Source: Calliopum simillimum
Lineage: Eukaryota > Arthropoda > Insecta > Diptera > Lauxaniidae
Length of the DNA: 64,000 nt
Reading direction: 5' to 3'
Assembly (NCBI GenBank): GCA_951812925.1
Contig: OX638371.1
Location: 46,784,101 to 46,848,100, forward strand
Shown here: in pieces, positions 1 through 8,550 of the stretch
How positions within the stretch are numbered: position 1 is the first letter of the stretch
How the letters are laid out: every line of letters begins with the position of its first letter
Notes under the pieces: generated by a model
The model's database searches: none
Seen by the model: only the letters and a program-made list of their open reading frames with translations
What the model was told of the DNA's origin: nothing
Position numbers and translations under genes: made by a program

Positions 1-146
1 ACAAAACTATCAGGTTATAGGGAATTGTATGCTCTATAAATGATAAGCAATGTATACAATTTACCGTTTACGAGTTATTCAATGAAAACCATTAAAATTA
101 AAGAAAACGTTAAAAAATCACTCCTAAATGGTAAATTATATGTGTA

Positions 147-350
147 CACAAAAAGTTTTCAAACTTACAATTTTTCAATTATAATTAATTTAGTGAAATA
201 AAATATAATTATAATTACAACAAAAATAGTCTGATGAGTCTTTGTGGCGAAAGACGAAACATATGTCACTATAGCCGTGTTTTTAACCCGATCCTTGATT
301 TGTCATAATTATGTGTTAGAAAATGCATTGATAGATTTATATGTAAATCG
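147..350 (+). mobile_element. tRNA-HHR element, copy 1 (5'-truncated, ribozyme only)
   Basis: This matches the downstream half of the full units at 1515-2335 but lacks the tRNA-like head; similarity starts at ACACAAAAAGTTTTC. It keeps the AT-rich spacer, a complete hammerhead core and the downstream tail ending near AAATCGACCT. It is one of seven copies of this family in the window. Truncation of the 5' half suggests incomplete reverse transcription, but could also reflect later deletion. Confidence 0.75.
226..272 (+). ncRNA. hammerhead ribozyme, copy 1
   Basis: The conserved core is complete. CTGATGA is at 231-237. Stem II is GTCTTT 238-243 paired with AAAGAC 250-255 around loop GTGGCG. GAAA is at 256-259, followed by a minimal stem III (C260, loop ATAT, G265) and the cleavage triplet GTC at 265-267. 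Stem I is ATAGT 226-230 paired with ACTAT 268-272, and can extend with A-rich and T-rich flanks across an internal loop. Cleavage is predicted after C267. This is the short-stem-III form known from Penelope-like and retrozyme elements. Confidence 0.9.
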
Positions 351-396
351 ACCTCATTTATAGAGCATACAATTCCCTATAACCTGATAGTTTTGT

Positions 397-1360
397 TCAT
401 CATTCATTAGTTATGGCAATTTAAAAATCAACATGTGGCTATGCACACTTATATACCGCATGTATGCATTACCAAGCTTTGACACTTTTTTAATTAGAAT
501 ATCTCCTAAGCTATTAGTCGTATGAAAACAACTCTGAAATCTTTTCTATAGAAAATTTTCAGGACTACAAAATTGTCTAGAACTATTTTTCTGAAAAAGT
601 AACCGTTAGTGTGATATTTGCAAAAATCAGATTTTTTCGACCTTTGACCTTGAATAACTTTTTATGCGTATGATTTTTTCACACTTTATCTTTCATGCAT
701 AAATAAAGAGTATTCTGGTGACAAAATTTCACTTTGAACTATTTTTCAGAAAAATCCGAATTTTGTCGAGCTAACTCCAATTTTAACGATATTTTTTTAA
801 CTAAATAATTTTTGTAATCATTTTTTTCAGTGTTTTTTTGTTAAGGAACGTAAACTTTTTATTCTATAGAAAACATACATGATATATATATAATATATGT
901 GTATATTTATAATTTTCATTATTTGTTACAATAATAAGCACAATTAATTTTCATATGTCGACTAAAAATATTGATTTTCATTGAAATTTTAACGGTTTTT
1001 TGCGATTTTTTTCTACTTAGTCTTATATTCTTTAGAATTTAATATGCTTTCATAATATATACACACTATGTATGTATAATCATTATTTACTAAAATATTG
1101 ATAAAAATTTAATTTTTGTGTCAAATCAAAACTTTTTTTTCATTTAAATTTTAACGGTTTTTTGGCTTTTTTTTTTTTTCAAAAACCGCTCTAACGATTT
1201 TTTTAAAAATTCACCAAATTATGCAGAATTTGATAGGCTTTCATAAAATGAAATAACCCCAGAGGGGTGTTTTTATCGTTATTTAAATTCTCAGGACAGC
1301 GCCGTGGCATATATCATTGTGCATTACATATTTGAAGGTATTAAATAATAGCAAAATGTT
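397..1360. other. AT-rich DNA without a gene
   Basis: No credible coding frame or family signature is visible. There are T-rich runs and loosely repeated phrases such as AATTTTAACGGTTTTTTG near 995 and 1145, which suggest old diverged repeats. Position 1317-1360 leads into the inverted HHR unit. Confidence 0.5.
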
Positions 1361-1514
1361 TTCTAACACATAATTATGACAAATCAAGGAACGGATTAAA
1401 AACACGGCTATAGTGACATATGTTTCGTCTTTCGCCACAAAGACTCATCAGACTATTTTTGTTGTAATTATAATTATATTTTATTTCACTAAATTAATTA
1501 TAATTGAAAAATTG
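1361..1514 (-). mobile_element. tRNA-HHR element, copy 2 (ribozyme half, inverted)
   Basis: This is the reverse complement of the ribozyme half of the full units, without the tRNA-like head. It abuts the tandem plus-strand copies at 1515, so the array is inverted at this point. The junction contains a short palindrome, TTGTTCC-AAA-GGAACAA, at about 1518-1534. Confidence 0.75.
1410..1456 (-). ncRNA. hammerhead ribozyme, copy 2
   Basis: On the minus strand this has the same core as copy 1: CTGATGA (complement of 1445-1451), the six-pair stem II, GAAAC, loop ATAT and GTC, closed by stem I ATAGT/ACTAT (1452-1456 with 1410-1414). Cleavage is predicted between 1415 and 1414. No core base differs from the active consensus. 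Confidence 0.88.
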
Positions 1515-1640
1515 AATTTGTTCCAAAGGAACAACTATACCAAATATCAATAAATAACACAAAACAACAATTATGATATATCAATACGTATTAACACACA
1601 AACAAAACTGGCAAAAGTCGGCTTCGCAGCCGGACAAGGC

Positions 1641-1694
1641 TGGTGCAGTGGTAACGACTTCTGCTACCAACCTAGAGTTTCTTGGTTCAACTCC
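1641..1694 (+). promoter_or_regulatory. tRNA-like pol III promoter (A and B boxes), unit 3
   Basis: TGGTGCAGTGG at 1641-1651 fits the A-box consensus TRGYNNARNGG, and GGTTCAACTCC at 1684-1694 fits the B box GGTTCRANTCC. Spacing is within the tRNA range. The block GCCGGAC...GCCCAGGC around it is only partly foldable as a cloverleaf, so I read it as a tRNA-derived SINE-type head, not a working tRNA gene. Confidence 0.75.
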
Positions 1695-1788
1695 CGCCCA
1701 GGCCAAAAACACAAAAAGTTTTCAAACTTACAATTTTTCAATTATAATTAATTTAGTGAAATAAAATATAATTATAATTACAACAAAA

Positions 1789-1835
1789 ATAGTCTGATGA
1801 GTCTTTGTGGCGAAAGACGAAACATATGTCACTAT
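1789..1835 (+). ncRNA. hammerhead ribozyme, copy 3 (upstream member of tandem)
   Basis: Identical in core and stems to copy 1: ATAGT 1789-1793, CTGATGA 1794-1800, stem II, GAAAC, GTC ending at 1830, ACTAT 1831-1835. Together with copy 4 it brackets exactly one 383-nt unit. Confidence 0.9.
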
Positions 1836-2023
1836 AGCCGTGTTTTTAACCCGATCCTTGATTTGTCATAATTATGTGTTAGAAAATGCATTGATAGATT
1901 TATACGTAAAGGAACAACTATACCAAATATCAATAAATAACACAAAACAACAATTATGATATATCAATACGTATTAACACACAAACAAAACTGGCAAAAG
2001 TCGGCTTCGCAGCCGGGCAAGGC

Positions 2024-2077
2024 TGGTGCAGTGGTAACGACTTCTGCTACCAACCTGGAGGTTCTTGGTTCAACTCC
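2024..2077 (+). promoter_or_regulatory. tRNA-like pol III promoter (A and B boxes), unit 4
   Basis: Same A box (2024-2034) and B box (2067-2077) as the unit 383 bp upstream. The stretch between the boxes here reads CAACCTGGAGGTT, an AACC/GGTT hairpin like a class II tRNA variable arm; in unit 3 this pairing is eroded. Confidence 0.75.
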
Positions 2078-2171
2078 CGCCCAGGCCAAAAACACAAAAA
2101 GTTTTCAAACTTACAATTTTTCTATTATAATTAATTTAGTGAAATAAAATATAATTATAATTACAACAAAA

Positions 2172-2218
2172 ATAGTCTGATGAGTCTTTGTGGCGAAAGA
2201 CGAAACATATGTCGCTAT
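2172..2218 (+). ncRNA. hammerhead ribozyme, copy 4 (downstream member of tandem)
   Basis: Same core as copy 3 (CTGATGA 2177-2183; GTC ends at 2213). The first base after the cleavage site is G, not A, giving a G-U wobble with T2176 in stem I, so pairing is kept (ATAGT with GCTAT). Confidence 0.88.
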
Positions 2219-2439
2219 AGCCGTGTTTTTAATCCGTTCCTTGATTTGTCATAACTATGTGTTAGAAAATGCATTGATAGATTTATATGTAAATCGACCT
2301 TTGCAAATATATGACTAAAAGTTCAATTAAAAAATCAATTTTCAAAATGTTTTTTTTTTTTTTTGCGAGACATACTTTATTAAATATGTGTATTGAATAT
2401 TTACACAAGTCTGGTTTATAAAATAGAAACAAGAAAGAA

Positions 2440-2640
2440 AGTGTAAAAAATTGTTTCGAAAAATCTTAACGAAATCGTTACGAATTCGTAACGAAAACTC
2501 TGAACAGTTTCGAATTTATTCCGAGAAATCGAAGGAAAAAAATTAAAAAATTTTTCAGAAAAATCTTTACGAAATCGTTATGAATTCGTAACGAAAACAA
2601 TTTTTTCTGAAAAAGTCTGAATTCAGAAGAATTCGAAAAT
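2440..2640. repeat. short tandem repeat with AACGAAATCGTTACGAATTC motif
   Basis: The phrase (C)GAAATCGTTACGAATTCGTAACGAAAA occurs at about 2467 and 2571 with similar flanks (AAAAATCTT before it), i.e. two diverged units of about 105 bp. The motif is internally palindromic (TTACGAATTCGTAA). There is no coding signal. Confidence 0.55.
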
Positions 2641-2689
2641 TAAAGAAAACAAAACTAGTAAGAGTGTTACCTTTGGCGTGGCCAAACAT

Positions 2690-3285
2690 TAAATAACCTA
2701 CACTGCAGTATTTTGAAAATTTGGCTTGTACGGGAGGTGCCACGAACTCTTGTCCAAATTCACATAGCTATTGCTCAGATCTTGGACTGACTGTCCTTAG
2801 TGTCTGAGTGAAATTTAGTTGAATTATCTCAAAAAACTTTTTCAGTACAACATTTTGACGATTTTGTTGCCACGCCCTCTTGTTCAAGTTCGCCTAGTTG
2901 TTGTTCAGAGCTTGCCTTTACTATTTTTACTGCATGAGTGAAATTTAGTTGGATTATCTGAAAACATTTTTTCAGTATAGCACTTTGAAGCTTATGCTTA
3001 TATGGGATTTGTCACGCCCTCTTTTCCGAGGTCACCTAGTTTTTGCTCAGAGCTTGCATTTACTGTTCTGAATGGTTGAGTGCAATTTAGTTGGAATATC
3101 CCAAAAAACGTTTAAAGTATAGCTTTTTGAAACTTTTGCTTATATGGAGGAGCCACGCCCTGGCTATATCAGCTCAGGAGGTGACGCTGATCAAGAATAT
3201 ATGTACTTTTTCATACCTGCCACGCCTCCTTCTCTGCGGAAGGACAAAGTGAATATACCCTGGGTGTAGGTTATAAAAACAATCG
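2690..3285. repeat. diverged tandem repeat (about 130 bp) with fly repeat tail
   Basis: Four imperfect units share phrases such as GCCACGCCCTCTT, TTGCTCAGAGCTTGC, GAGTGAAATTTAGTTG and CTTTTTCAGTA. The last part (about 3155-3283) ends GGACAAAGTGAATATACCCTGGGTGTAG followed by GTTATAAAAA, and closely matches 31430-31565. This type of tail is widespread in fly genomes; I cannot assign it to a named family. Confidence 0.6.
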
Positions 3286-3389
3286 CATTAAAAAACTTGA
3301 CAATTAGGGTTTATCAGGGACTGAAAGCCCCATTTCAAATTCTATCAGCATAATGATAAGCGACTATGGTGGGAATGTAGCTTCAGTTT

Positions 3390-3590
3390 AACTGTGGCAA
3401 GGTGATGGACACATTAGCCCCAAGTCCCGACAATAATCCTATCGAAAATTTGTGGGTCTATTTAAAGAAAAAGGTCGCTAAAAGACATCGAAATACCGAA
3501 CTACATTTGAAAATAAAATATTGGAAAAGACCGAGTAATAACAACCTGAAAAAGTTGGTTCCTTCTATGTTAAAACGTCTATAATGTGGT
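3390..3590 (+). pseudogene. Tc1/mariner-type transposase, C-terminal remnant
   Basis: The frame at 3402-3584 contains SPDNNPIENLWVYLKKKV, which corresponds to the SPDLNPIENLW block near the end of the DDE/DDD transposase of Tc1-like elements. Only about 60 residues remain, no start region or catalytic aspartates are present, and no inverted repeats were found nearby. It is a dead fragment of a cut-and-paste transposase. Confidence 0.75.
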
Positions 3591-4540
3591 AGATGCTTAC
3601 GGTGTTCATTCAAAGATGGCTGTAAACAAGGAAGATACTAAAAATTTAATATAAAAACATTTATTTTTATTAGTGAGAAGACATTCTTGACACTTCAAAA
3701 ATCGAGTATTATTTGAATGGGTTTTTTTGAAAGTGGAATAAGTCCACTTTTTCATAAACTGAGATATTAAAGGATTTGCGTTCGACTTAATTTAAAAGTT
3801 TACTAAAGTGTTACTAAAACTATGCAATAATGATAGTTTTTCGAAAAATAGTGCTTTTAAAAAAAAAATGGTCAAAATTTCTGAAAATTTGCAATATTTC
3901 TAAAACCACGACTCAGATTACAATTTTTTGTAAAAATGCTTTTCATGAAAAGTTCTTTTGAGTAATTTATGATGAAATCGTGGTCTAACGAGTCTGTAAT
4001 TTTTAATATAAAAAGAGGACATATATATATCCGAAAATAATCTCCTCTTATATTTTTTGTTGTTTTGAACAGATAATGATTTACATTAACTAGCTACCAA
4101 CAAATCACGTGTCAAGTGGTTTTTGTGGTGCGAGCTTACTGTTCTGTGTTTTTGAGTAAAAACAACAACATTACAAAAACAAGGCAAAATGCATAGGTAA
4201 AAAAACCAAAAAATTTGTTGGTAGGGGTTGGTTTTCGATACGTTTCACCCATAACCATATGGGATCTTCAGTCAAATTTACCTACAAACCAAGAACTCGA
4301 CCAAGCATGCTTTATTAATTTTTTGCATAGATTAGACGAGAATCACAGCAATAAATTCAACGCAGCATATGAAAAGTTCTAATTTTTTTGTTTTTTCCCC
4401 TGTTATGCATCGCCCCGCTATTTGTAAGTCGTTGATATTATACTTTTCTTGCAAAGCGCCTTCCTCTTATATGACCCAGGTTTTGAGAACATTTTTTTTT
4501 TTTCATGTTCAATAACCAAATGTGATGGAATATATTCCTA
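3591..4540. other. AT-rich DNA without a gene
   Basis: No convincing coding frame. Bases 3715-3750 (TTTGAATGGG...GGAATAAGTCCAC) are inverted relative to 6583-6630, so this stretch may be the outer flank of the foldback structure that follows. Confidence 0.45.
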
Positions 4541-6590
4541 GACGTATAAAATGAAATTCCCAATTGGTAAACAAAAAAATTTCGACCCGAGAGGGTGTCA
4601 GGAGGTCGTTTTATCAAAAAATTTTGGGAAAATCGAGATTTCCGATAATATACGGGAGAGCTCATATTCCAGAAGTAGAAGATATGTTACGGGGCACCTT
4701 TCCAAATATTCTGGAGTAAAATTCAGAAAAATCGTATGTGGGTCGTTGCGACAAAATGGGTTAAAAAGCCGAAATCACACATAACAGGTCCTAAAATTCT
4801 GAAAAAATTCAAATAAGTTCCTTGATAAAAAAAAAATCGATTTTGTTTATGATGTTTTTTAATTTAAGCGCCCCCTGCCGGGTAAAAAACAAAAAACTCT
4901 AAGTTTTGGGTGAAAAGTTCGATTATTGGCGATATGCAATCGAGCACACCATAGCGACACATAAGGCAAGAAGCGGGATATCTAACAAATATTCTGATGT
5001 AAAATTCAGAAATATCGTATGTGGGTCGTGGCGACAGTATGGGTTAAAAAGCAAGAATTGCTCTTTACGCCCACATAACAGGTCCTAAAATTCTGAAAAA
5101 AGTCAAGCAAATTCCTTGAAGAAAAATAAATTGACTTTGTTTATGATGTTTTTTGATTAAAGTCCCCCCTGCCGAGTAAAAAACGAAAAACTCTAATTTT
5201 GGGTAAAAAATGTGATTTTTGGCGGAATGCAAAATTTAGCGTTTTTCGTTTTTTGCTCGACATGGGGGCTTAAATTCAAAAAACGTCATAAACAAATTCA
5301 ATTCATTTTCCATCAAGGAATTTGCATGATTTTTTTCAGCATTATAGACCCTGTTACATGTGCGTGAAGTTGGCCCTGCTTTTGTGGAATTTCCCGAAAA
5401 AAAAAGTTGTGCCGGGGTGTGCTCCACTTGTGCCGCGTTGTGCCGTATTGGAAATCAAAATCGGTCCAAGGGTTCACTTTTTATAGGGAGGTCCTTTTTT
5501 TTGTGCGAAGTTAGCCCTGCTTTTGTGGAATTTCCCGAAAAAAAAAGTTGTGCCGGGGTGTGCTCGACTTGTGCTGCGTTGTGCCGTATTGGAAATCAAA
5601 ATCGGTCCATTAGTATAGATTTTATGGGGAGGTCCTTTTTTTGGCGGATACGTAAATTTGTGGAATTTCCCGAAAAAAAAAGTTGTGCCGGGGTGTGCTC
5701 CACTTGTGCTGCGTTGTGCCGTATTGGAAAAAAAAATCGGTCCAAGGGTTCACTTTTTATGGGGAGGTCCATTTTTTTTGTGCGAAGTTAGCCCTGCTTT
5801 TGTGAAATTTCTCGAAAAAGAAAGTTTTTTCCAATACGGAACAACGCAGCACAAGTGGAGCACACCCCGGCACAACTTTTTTTTTCGGGAAATTCCACAA
5901 ATTTACGTATCCGCCAAAAAAAGGACCTCCCCATAAAATTTATACTAATGGACCGATTTTGATTTCCAATACGGCACAACGCAGCACAAGTCGAGCACAC
6001 CCCGGCACAACTTTTTTTTTCGGGAAATTCCACAAAAGCAGGGCTAACTTCGCACAAAAAAAAGGACCTCTCTATAAAAAGTGAAGCCTTGGACCGATTT
6101 TGATTTCCAATACGGCACAACGCGGCACAAGTGGAGCACACCCCGGCACAACTTTTTTTTTCGGGAAATTCCACAAAAGCAGGGCCAACTTCACGCACAT
6201 CCCTGTACGTGGCCGTAATGACCGAATTAAACTTTTTAACCCCTTCTGACGCCACGACCCACATACTATTTTTCTGAATTTTACTCCAGAATATTTGTTA
6301 GATATCCCGCTGTCTTACTTTATGTGTCACTACGGTGTGCTCGATCGCATATCGCCAATAATCGCATTTTTTGCCCAAAATTTAGCGTTTTTCGATTTTT
6401 ACTCGGCAGGGGGCGCTTAGATTAAAAATATCATGAGCAAAGTCGATTTATTTTTTATCAAGGAATTTGCTTGAATTTTTTCAGAATTTTAGGACCTGTT
6501 GTTTGGCCGTAATGAGTGACCCATTAACCCATTCTGTCGCCACGACCCACATACGATTTTTCTGAATTTTACTCAATTTTTCCGGAATTG
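4540..6590. mobile_element. foldback-type element with nested inverted repeats
   Basis: Outer repeat units (AAATCGTATGTGGGTCG, ACAGGTCCTAAAATTCTGA, GCGCCCCCTGCCG) occur twice in plus orientation (4690-4890, 4970-5180) and in minus orientation at 6265-6560. The centre is a near-perfect palindrome of tandem blocks: 5358-5731 is the reverse complement of 5826-6200, with a spacer of about 94 bp. Within each arm a unit of about 140 bp is repeated three times. The frames read across these blocks repeat the same peptide on both strands, a by-product of the palindrome. I could not locate target-site duplications. Confidence 0.7.
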
Positions 6591-6659
6591 GACTTATTCC
6601 ATTTTCAAATAAACCCATTCATTTGTTTTTGCTTAATAAGTTCAAAATATGAATTTATT

Positions 6660-7010
6660 TTCAATGTCAAAAGACATTCCTGACATACTGTGTATCCGGA
6701 TTTTCCGATGGCTATGTCTCCGAAACCAGATCTTGCCGACACTTGTTGATTACATATTCTTTCTCAGAATTAAGAACTTAATAACAAAAAATTAGTTTCA
6801 GAATTTTAGCGAATTTATCCGTAAAAGAAACATGAGCCCCTGCCACACCTCTGCATTTCAAATGAAAGGACAAATGGTAGGGTATAAAAATTAGACCCCA
6901 GAAATTTTCTTGGAATTTAGAAACTATATCAACAATTATATAAATAATAACAGCAGCAACAAAATAGACAACAGCTAAAACAAATTGTTGTATCAAAAGG
7001 TTAATAAAAT
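6660..7010. repeat. dispersed repeat A, copy 1
   Basis: TATCCGGATTTTCCGATGGCTATGTCTCCGAAACCAGATC and the following 150 bp recur at 8365-8520 in the same orientation and at about 58320-58500 in the opposite orientation. No coding function is evident. Confidence 0.6.
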
Positions 7011-7062
7011 AAACTAGGTTTAAAAAAAAAATATAATATAGTAGGTGTCGTTACAGAATTTC

Positions 7063-7470
7063 TGTCTATTCGGGGGACTCACGTACGCGAAAGCTCAAAT
7101 TAGCGTACGCGAAAAAGCTTTTGGAAAACTTTCGTACGCGAAATCCAGTGAAGTTCTTTCCCTCGGGGAGCTTCGTTATGCATGATTAATTTAGCATGCG
7201 CGAAATTCGCGAAAGTAGGGCCTGCGGCCGCAGCTCAGGATTTAAAACTACCAACACCGGCTTCGCGGCGGCCTTCGGATCAGCCTATAATATATCCAAC
7301 ACATAGTTTGCTAGCTAAATTGCGCGCAGCAACACTTAATTAATCATGCGTAATCAAGTCCCCGGGGGAAAGAACTTCACTGTATTTTGCGTACGCAAGT
7401 TATCCGAAAGCTTTTTTCGCGTACGCTACTTGAGCTTTCGCGTACGCGAGTCTCCCGAATAGCCAGTCCC
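7063..7470. mobile_element. MITE with GCGTACGC-rich terminal inverted repeats, copy 1
   Basis: The left end CTATTCGGGGGACTCACGTACGCG mirrors the right end CGCGTACGCGAGTCTCCCGAATAG, and the inverted repeats extend about 120 bp with several GCGTACGC palindromes. It shares its core (ACACCGGCTTCGCGGCGG, TATAATATATCCAACACATAGTTTGCTAG) with 53955-54464, where the core is inverted. It is GC- and CpG-rich against an AT-rich background. Outer boundaries are approximate in this copy. Confidence 0.75.
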
Positions 7471-7990
7471 TTAAACTTTAGACCAAAATTTGTTCAATTG
7501 ATGTTGCTTCGTGATTCTCCCTACAAATGGTATGTTAAATTATTAAATCTGCACTTCCGGATGGAGCAATTAAAGAATTACCTATTGCCAATACAATCAG
7601 AAACCAGATTTCCTTAAATTGATCTTTTTCATTTTAACACTGAGGCACTCGTAGACTTGACATTTTTACAGATCATGCACTTCAAATTCGTTGTACGGCC
7701 TATTTTTTAAAATTGTGAAATGGGGTTGGTTATTTTTTATTCATTAAAATTACCTTTCGATAGGAATATGTGCTTTGAGAAAAAGTAAAATAAATAGCGA
7801 AATCCTTCACACAAGGAAATAAAAAACAATTTACTTTCTAACTTGTGTTATGAACAAACTGTCATCGATTAGTATACCAGAGACAACTACATAAGGTGCA
7901 TTCCTGTACTTTTTTTGTAGTACAGCAAAGCAGGTTGCACAAGATACAAAATAGTCGGGCAATAGTTCGATTCTTTATTGCTATGACAGC
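7471..7990. other. no gene recognised
   Basis: AT-rich sequence without a supported coding frame, repeat family or RNA gene. Confidence 0.4.
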
Positions 7991-7994
7991 ACAC

Positions 7995-8185
7995 AATTGC
8001 GGACTCGCAAATTCTTTACCGACATTTTTCGGTCGCTAACTTGCGAATAACAACTATTGTTGTTAATTGGTATTCCCAAACATATTTTTAACAGCTTTTA
8101 TTGCAAACTTTGACAGTTAATTTCGGTCAGTTGCTGTCAAGTTTGCTCCAAGTTTTAGTGTTGGAAAATTGTTAATAGTATTGTT
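7995..8185. repeat. dispersed repeat B, copy 1
   Basis: AAATTCTTTACCGACATTTTTCGGTCG and following text (GGTATTCCCAAACATA, TTAATTTCGGTCAGTTGCTGTCAAGTTTGCT, AGTTTTAGTGTTGGAAA) match 57340-57540 closely in the same orientation. The 57-kb copy has a second partial unit, so the repeat may be tandem by nature. Confidence 0.65.
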
Positions 8186-8364
8186 GTCTTAATAATGTTG
8201 TTGTTGTTGTTGATATATTTGCAAAATTTTTGAAAAATTGTCATATCTCAAAAACTATGCATCTGATTGAGAAATTATTTGAAAGTTTTTATAGGCTATT
8301 AAAATATCATTTATATGACAACAATATTTTTCAAATCCATCCAGGGGTTCCCAACTTATAGCAA

Positions 8365-8525
8365 TTTTCATGATAGATGTATCCGCATCTTCCGATGGCT
8401 ATATCTCCGAAACCAGATCTCGGCGATACGTGTTTTTGTTGTTGTTGTAATTCATTTTTATAGCCCTTTTAGGGGGTCAAAAATTTATTTTTTTGGAATT
8501 TGTCCATAAAGGAAACATGCTAAAA
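8365..8525. repeat. dispersed repeat A, copy 2
   Basis: Matches 6685-6840 (GATGGCTATATCTCCGAAACCAGATCT). A (TTG)n run is embedded at about 8430. Confidence 0.6.
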
Positions 8526-8550
8526 AATTTAATGCTCCAAACTTATTGCC

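Larger units (their letters stand above)
1..396. repeat. 43-bp inverted repeat pair enclosing an HHR unit
   Basis: Bases 1-43 are the reverse complement of 354-396 with no mismatch that I can see. The arms enclose a 5'-truncated hammerhead unit. They could be terminal inverted repeats of a small element into which the unit was inserted, or an inverted duplication of the junction. The left arm starts at the first base of the window, so the true outer boundary may lie outside. Confidence 0.7.
1515..2335 (+). mobile_element. tandem pair of full tRNA-HHR (retrozyme-like) units
   Basis: Two near-identical units follow each other with a 383-bp period. Each has a leader with AACAACTATACCAAATATC, a tRNA-like block with pol III A and B boxes, an AT-rich spacer, a hammerhead and a tail. 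Cleavage after 1830 and after 2213 would release a 383-nt RNA (1831-2213) whose ends could be religated into a circle. The second unit continues into a tail (GCAAATATATGACTAAAAG) that also flanks the 39-40 kb copies. No protein is encoded; the 63-codon frames across the tRNA-like block are incidental. The element must be non-autonomous, using enzymes from another source. Confidence 0.85.

Noticed and set aside
1573..2147. Two 63-codon frames with near-identical peptides
   Set aside because: They run across the tRNA-like block and its AT-rich flanks and recur wherever the element occurs; the repetition is of DNA, not a conserved protein.
5360..6264. 143- and 158-codon frames on opposite strands encoding the same repeated peptide
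   Set aside because: They are a product of the foldback palindrome; no start, domain or codon signal supports translation.
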